Source of the DNA: Candidatus Sphingomonas colombiensis
GTDB taxonomy: Bacteria; Pseudomonadota; Alphaproteobacteria; Sphingomonadales; Sphingomonadaceae
Length of the DNA: 64,000 nucleotides
Assembly (NCBI GenBank): GCA_029202845.1
Contig: CP119315.1
Location: 2,635,001 to 2,699,000, forward strand
Direction: 5' to 3'
Under the pieces are notes generated by a model. That model made no database searches, was not told where the DNA came from, and saw only the letters and a program-made list of their open reading frames with translations. How positions within the stretch are numbered: the stretch's first letter is position 1; each line of letters starts with the position of its first letter. This document shows, piece by piece, positions 61,049 through 64,000 of this stretch. The translations under genes were made by a program, and so were the position numbers.

Positions 61049-61148
61049 CTAAACACTCCCTTTGTCGGATGCCGGCGCACCGGCTTCGAGGCGGATAACG
61101 TGGCCCAGCCGGTTTCGCTCCGCAAGTTATCGGTCGTCGGATGAGGCG

Positions 61149-61177
61149 TTGACCTCATATAAAGATATCTTTATATC
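61149..61177 (+). promoter_or_regulatory. Promoter with perfect 20-bp operator palindrome for the met operon
   Basis: TTGACC (61149-61154), exact 17-base spacer, TATATC (61172-61177). A perfect palindrome, ATATAAAGATATCTTTATAT, covers 61157-61176, that is the spacer and most of the -10. Expected transcription start is about 61183-61185, and the ATG is at 61187 with no ribosome site, so the message looks leaderless. An operator for the ArsR-type regulator encoded just downstream is the natural reading. Confidence 0.75.
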
Positions 61178-61186
61178 TTCATTTCC

Positions 61187-62146
61187 ATGATCGACGCGCT
61201 CGAAATCTTCCGTGCTCTCGCAGATTCGTCCCGGCTGCGTATCCTGCGCCTGCTGCGCACGATGGAGCTTTCCGTGGGCGAGCTGGCGCAAGTGTTGGGG
61301 CAGAGCCAGCCGCGCGTTTCCCGGCATGTGAAGATCCTTTGCGATGCCGGGCTTGCGGAGCGGCGCAAGGAGGGGAGCTGGGTATTCGTGGCGCTCGGCC
61401 CGGTTGAGGCGGTGGCGCCGATCGCGGCGGCGCTCGATCGTTGGGAGGTGGCGAGCCCGGATCGCCAGGCGGCGGCGGACGTCGCGCGGCTGGCGGCGGT
61501 GCGCGCCGATCGCGCGGCATCGGCGGCGGCCTGGTTCGAGGCGAATGCCGGCGAATGGGATGCGATCCGCTCGATGCATGTCGCCGAGAGCGAGGTGGAG
61601 GCCAGTATGCTCGCCGCGCTCGGCGATGCGCCGGTCGGGCGGCTGATCGATATCGGCACCGGCACCGGGCGGATGATCGAGCTGTTCGCGCCGCGCGCCG
61701 ACACCGCTTTGGGCATCGATCGCAGTTCTGAGATGTTGCGGCTGGCCCGCGCCAAGCTTGGCGAGCAGGGCCTCGCTAATGTCGAGCTGCGACAGGCCGA
61801 TCTTTATGCGCTGCCGATGGGTGATGCCGAAGCGGACGTGGCGATCATCCATCACGTCCTGCATTTCGCGCAACAGCCCGGTGCGGCGATCGCGGAGGCC
61901 GCACGCGTGCTCGCGCCGGGCGGCCGGCTGCTGATCGCGGATTTCGCGCCGCACGATCGCGAGGAATTGCGCGCGCGTGATGCGCATACCCGGCTCGGCT
62001 TCTCCGATGCGCAGATCGAACGGTGGTTCACCGCCGCCGGGCTGACGCTGGCGCGGGTGGAGACGCTCGCGGGCGGGGAACTGACGGTGAAATTGTGGCT
62101 GGGGGCCCGGCAGGGCACGGCTTTGCGTGAGGTGAAGGCGGCATGA
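61187..62146 (+). CDS. ArsR-type HTH fused to SAM-dependent methyltransferase
   Basis: Protein of 319 residues with two domains. Residues 1-95: ArsR/SmtB winged helix (LEIFRALADSSRLRILRLLR, VGELAQVLGQSQPRVSRHVK, GLAERRKEGSWVFVAL); no metal-binding ELCVCD-type Cys motif is present. Residues about 130-300: class I methyltransferase with SAM loop LIDIGTGTGRMIELFAPRAD, HHVLHFAQQP and ARVLAPGGRLLIADF. It is coupled to metF (ATGA), and a palindrome covers its promoter. It probably senses SAM, SAH or a methyl-cycle metabolite and represses the methionine genes; whether the methyltransferase domain is catalytic or only a sensor is unknown. Confidence 0.93.
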   Translation: MIDALEIFRALADSSRLRILRLLRTMELSVGELAQVLGQSQPRVSRHVKILCDAGLAERRKEGSWVFVALGPVEAVAPIAAALDRWEVASPDRQAAADVARLAAVRADRAASAAAWFEANAGEWDAIRSMHVAESEVEASMLAALGDAPVGRLIDIGTGTGRMIELFAPRADTALGIDRSSEMLRLARAKLGEQGLANVELRQADLYALPMGDAEADVAIIHHVLHFAQQPGAAIAEAARVLAPGGRLLIADFAPHDREELRARDAHTRLGFSDAQIERWFTAAGLTLARVETLAGGELTVKLWLGARQGTALREVKAA

Positions 62147-63084
62147 CGTTATCGCTCAATCAGCTTGAGGAAGCGCGCCGCGCGCTCGATGCGCCGCTTT
62201 ACGCCGATGTCGCGGGCGATATCGACATCAGCTTCGAATTTTTCCCTCCCAAGACGGAGAAGATGGAGGAGACGCTGTGGCGCTCGATCTCCACGCTCGC
62301 GCCGCTTGGGCCGCGCTTCGTCTCGGTCACCTATGGCGCGGGCGGCTCGACCCGCGAGCGCACCCATGCGACCGTCGCCCGCATCGCGCGCGAAACCGCG
62401 ATCCCCGCCGCCGCGCACCTCACATGCGTGGAGGCCACGCGCGAGGAAATCGATGCGGTCGCGCGCGAATATTGGGCGGCGGGCGTGCGCCATATCGTGG
62501 CATTGCGTGGCGATCCGCCGGTGCAGGGCGCGCGTTATGCCGCGCATCCCGGCGGTTATGAGAATGCCGCCGCGCTGGTGGAGGGGCTGCGCAAGCTGCA
62601 TCCGTTCGAACTGTCGGTCGCCGCTTATCCGGAAAGCCACCCGGATTCGGCCGATGCCGCCGCCGATCTCGACAATCTGAAGCGCAAGGTCGATGCCGGG
62701 GCGACGCGCGGGATCACGCAATTCTTCTTCGAGCCCGAAACCTTCTTCCGCTTCCGCGATCGCGCGGCGGCGGCGGGGATCGATGCGGAGATGGTGCCGG
62801 GCATCATGCCGGTATCCAATTTCGCCGCCGTCCAGCGGATGAGCGCGATGTGCGGCACTGCTGTCCCGCCATGGATGGGGCGCCTGTTTGAGGGGCTGGA
62901 CGATCTGCCCGACGCGCGCCAGCTCGTCGCGGCGACGCTCACCGCCGAATTGTGCCGGAAGCTTTATGCCGGCGGGGTGAAGCAATTCCACTTCTACACG
63001 CTGAACCGCGCCGAGCTTTCCTTCGCGATCTGCCACCTGCTCGGTGTGCGGGCGCGGGCCGGCGCGCACGCCGTCGCGGCGTAA
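62143..63084 (+). CDS. metF: 5,10-methylenetetrahydrofolate reductase
   Basis: FAD enzyme reducing 5,10-methylene-THF to 5-methyl-THF, the methyl donor for methionine. 313 residues. FEFFPPKTEKME is the MetF signature, VTYGAGGSTRERTH and AAHLTCVEATREEI follow, IVALRGDPP is the folate-site motif, and ITQFFFEPETFFRFRDRA the later one. C-terminus as FHFYTLNRAELSFAICHLLG. ATG overlaps the stop of the regulator gene. Confidence 0.97.
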   Translation: MTLSLNQLEEARRALDAPLYADVAGDIDISFEFFPPKTEKMEETLWRSISTLAPLGPRFVSVTYGAGGSTRERTHATVARIARETAIPAAAHLTCVEATREEIDAVAREYWAAGVRHIVALRGDPPVQGARYAAHPGGYENAAALVEGLRKLHPFELSVAAYPESHPDSADAAADLDNLKRKVDAGATRGITQFFFEPETFFRFRDRAAAAGIDAEMVPGIMPVSNFAAVQRMSAMCGTAVPPWMGRLFEGLDDLPDARQLVAATLTAELCRKLYAGGVKQFHFYTLNRAELSFAICHLLGVRARAGAHAVAA

Positions 63085-63121
63085 ACGATATCCCGGCACT
63101 GGCCGGGCGATGGAGTAGATC

Positions 63122-64000
63122 ATGACTGTACGCGATATCTTCAACGCGGAAGCGGCGAAGCGCATCCTGATCACCGACGGCGCGTTCGGCACGGAGATCC
63201 AGGGCTGGAAACTGTCCGAGGCGGATTATGCCGGCAATCTCGGCCTGTCGCGCGATCAGAAGGGCAATAACGACATCCTCGCGCTGACCAAGCCGGAGGT
63301 GCCGGAATCGATCCACCGCGCCTATTTCGAGGCCGGGGCGGATATCGCGGAGACGAACACCTTTTCCGCCAACAGCATCAGCCAGGCCGATTACGGCGCG
63401 GAACATCTCGTGCGCGAGATCAACGTCGAGAGCGCGAAAATGGCGCGGCGCGTCGCCGATGAGTTCACCGCGAAGGACGGCCGCCCGCGCTTCGTCGCCG
63501 GGGCGATCGGGCCGACCAACAAGACGCTTTCGCTCAGCCCGGACGTAAACGATCCCGGTTATCGCGAGATCGATTTCGATTATCTGAAAGGGGTCTATCG
63601 CGAACAGATCGACGCCTTGGTCGAGGGCGGCGTCGATTTCGTGTTGATCGAAACGGTGTTCGATACGCTGAACGCCAAGGCCGGCATCATGGCCGCGATC
63701 GAGGCGGGCGAGGCGCTGGGGCGCGATCTGCCGATCATGCTGTCGATGACGCTCACCGATCTCTCCGGGCGCAACCTGTCCGGCCATACGGTCGAGGCGT
63801 TCTGGCATGCGATCCGCCATGCGAAGCCGCTGACGGTGGGGCTCAACTGCTCGTTCGGTGCGGAGCAATTGCGCCCGCATGTCAAATCGTTGAGCGAGAT
63901 AGCTGATACGCTGATCATGGTTTATCCCAACGCCGGACTGCCCAATGAGCTTGGCGCCTATGACGAGGCGCCGGTGACTACCGCGGGGCTGGTCGGCGAA
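63122..64000 (+). CDS. metH: Homocysteine S-methyltransferase / MetH N-terminal part (cut by window edge)
   Basis: First 293 codons, open to the window end. ITDGAFGTEIQGWKLSEADY opens the homocysteine-binding barrel, AETNTFSANSISQADYG and VAGAIGPTNKTLSLSPDVND are MetH motifs, and GLNCSFGAEQLRPHVKSLSE contains the first zinc Cys. GGAGTAGATC precedes the ATG. In alphaproteobacteria this barrel is often a separate gene (about 350 residues) followed by the cobalamin half; the window ends before that can be told. Confidence 0.93.
   Translation, partial: MTVRDIFNAEAAKRILITDGAFGTEIQGWKLSEADYAGNLGLSRDQKGNNDILALTKPEVPESIHRAYFEAGADIAETNTFSANSISQADYGAEHLVREINVESAKMARRVADEFTAKDGRPRFVAGAIGPTNKTLSLSPDVNDPGYREIDFDYLKGVYREQIDALVEGGVDFVLIETVFDTLNAKAGIMAAIEAGEALGRDLPIMLSMTLTDLSGRNLSGHTVEAFWHAIRHAKPLTVGLNCSFGAEQLRPHVKSLSEIADTLIMVYPNAGLPNELGAYDEAPVTTAGLVGE

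Noticed and set aside
61049..61186. SAM or cobalamin riboswitch before the met operon
   Set aside because: Predicted transcript starts almost at the start codon, leaving no leader; the palindrome explains regulation better.

Overview
The window looks like a chromosomal segment of a sphingomonad (Alphaproteobacteria, Sphingomonadales, probably Sphingomonas). Grounds: high GC; abundant GATCG-type words; the order ubiE-ubiB-X-coaBC-dut diverging from mutM-rpsT-dnaA; the rpmH-rnpA-yidD-yidC-engB block; SecB beside a Tim44-domain protein, MltA and an Smr protein; a TonB-dependent receptor; a carotenoid/stilbene oxygenase; GANTC (CcrM-type) sites crowding the dnaA upstream region; and an EcfG-type promoter. 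Species cannot be named from sequence reading alone.

Layout. 1-12 kb is the accessory-looking part: a truncated aldo/keto reductase diverging from a LysR regulator, an autotransporter broken by four frameshifts, an 0.8 kb gene-free gap, a TonB-dependent receptor, a deleted and frameshifted IS5-family transposase, an Ala-rich periplasmic coiled-coil protein behind an EcfG promoter, a DUF2252 protein flanked by a 17-bp inverted repeat, and a RibD/DHFR-like reductase. 12-21 kb: tRNA-Glu(CTC), class II DAHP synthase, a divergent SDR lacking YxxxK, a carotenoid oxygenase with divergent TetR, the dTDP-rhamnose operon rmlCBDA and a 2-hydroxyacid dehydrogenase. 21-33 kb: an M48 PDZ protease, an M24 peptidase-like protein, cysS, a two-component system, rpsU, a membrane FKBP isomerase, a PPP phosphatase, wecB-wecC, and galU with a nucleotide-sugar epimerase. 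33-43 kb: a coupled seven-gene operon (ubiE, ubiB, membrane protein, coaBC, dut, small secreted protein, ThiF-like) facing mutM-rpsT-dnaA. 43-56 kb: trpS, murJ, secB; Tim44-mltA-smr; a GGDEF/EAL protein; dapE-gst; a thioesterase; engB-yidC-yidD-rnpA-rpmH. 56-64 kb: a PGPGW membrane protein, comM/yifB, a GNAT, an L,D-transpeptidase, an aldo/keto reductase with two small lipoproteins, and the start of a methionine operon (ArsR-methyltransferase, metF, homocysteine methyltransferase cut by the window edge).

How genes work together. Envelope biogenesis dominates: dTDP-rhamnose, UDP-ManNAcA and UDP-glucose supply for surface polysaccharide; MurJ, MltA, DapE and an L,D-transpeptidase for peptidoglycan; SecB and YidC/YidD for export and insertion. 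Four-base stop/start overlaps (ATGA, GTGA, TTGA) are very common and define tightly coupled operons. No glycosyltransferase, CRISPR array, phage or plasmid module was seen. The points most worth follow-up are the rpmH/rnpA arrangement (no ordinary rnpA start codon outside rpmH), the 20-bp palindrome on the apparently leaderless met promoter, the EcfG promoter, the GANTC cluster before dnaA, and several enzymes with altered key motifs. No wholly new multi-gene system could be demonstrated.
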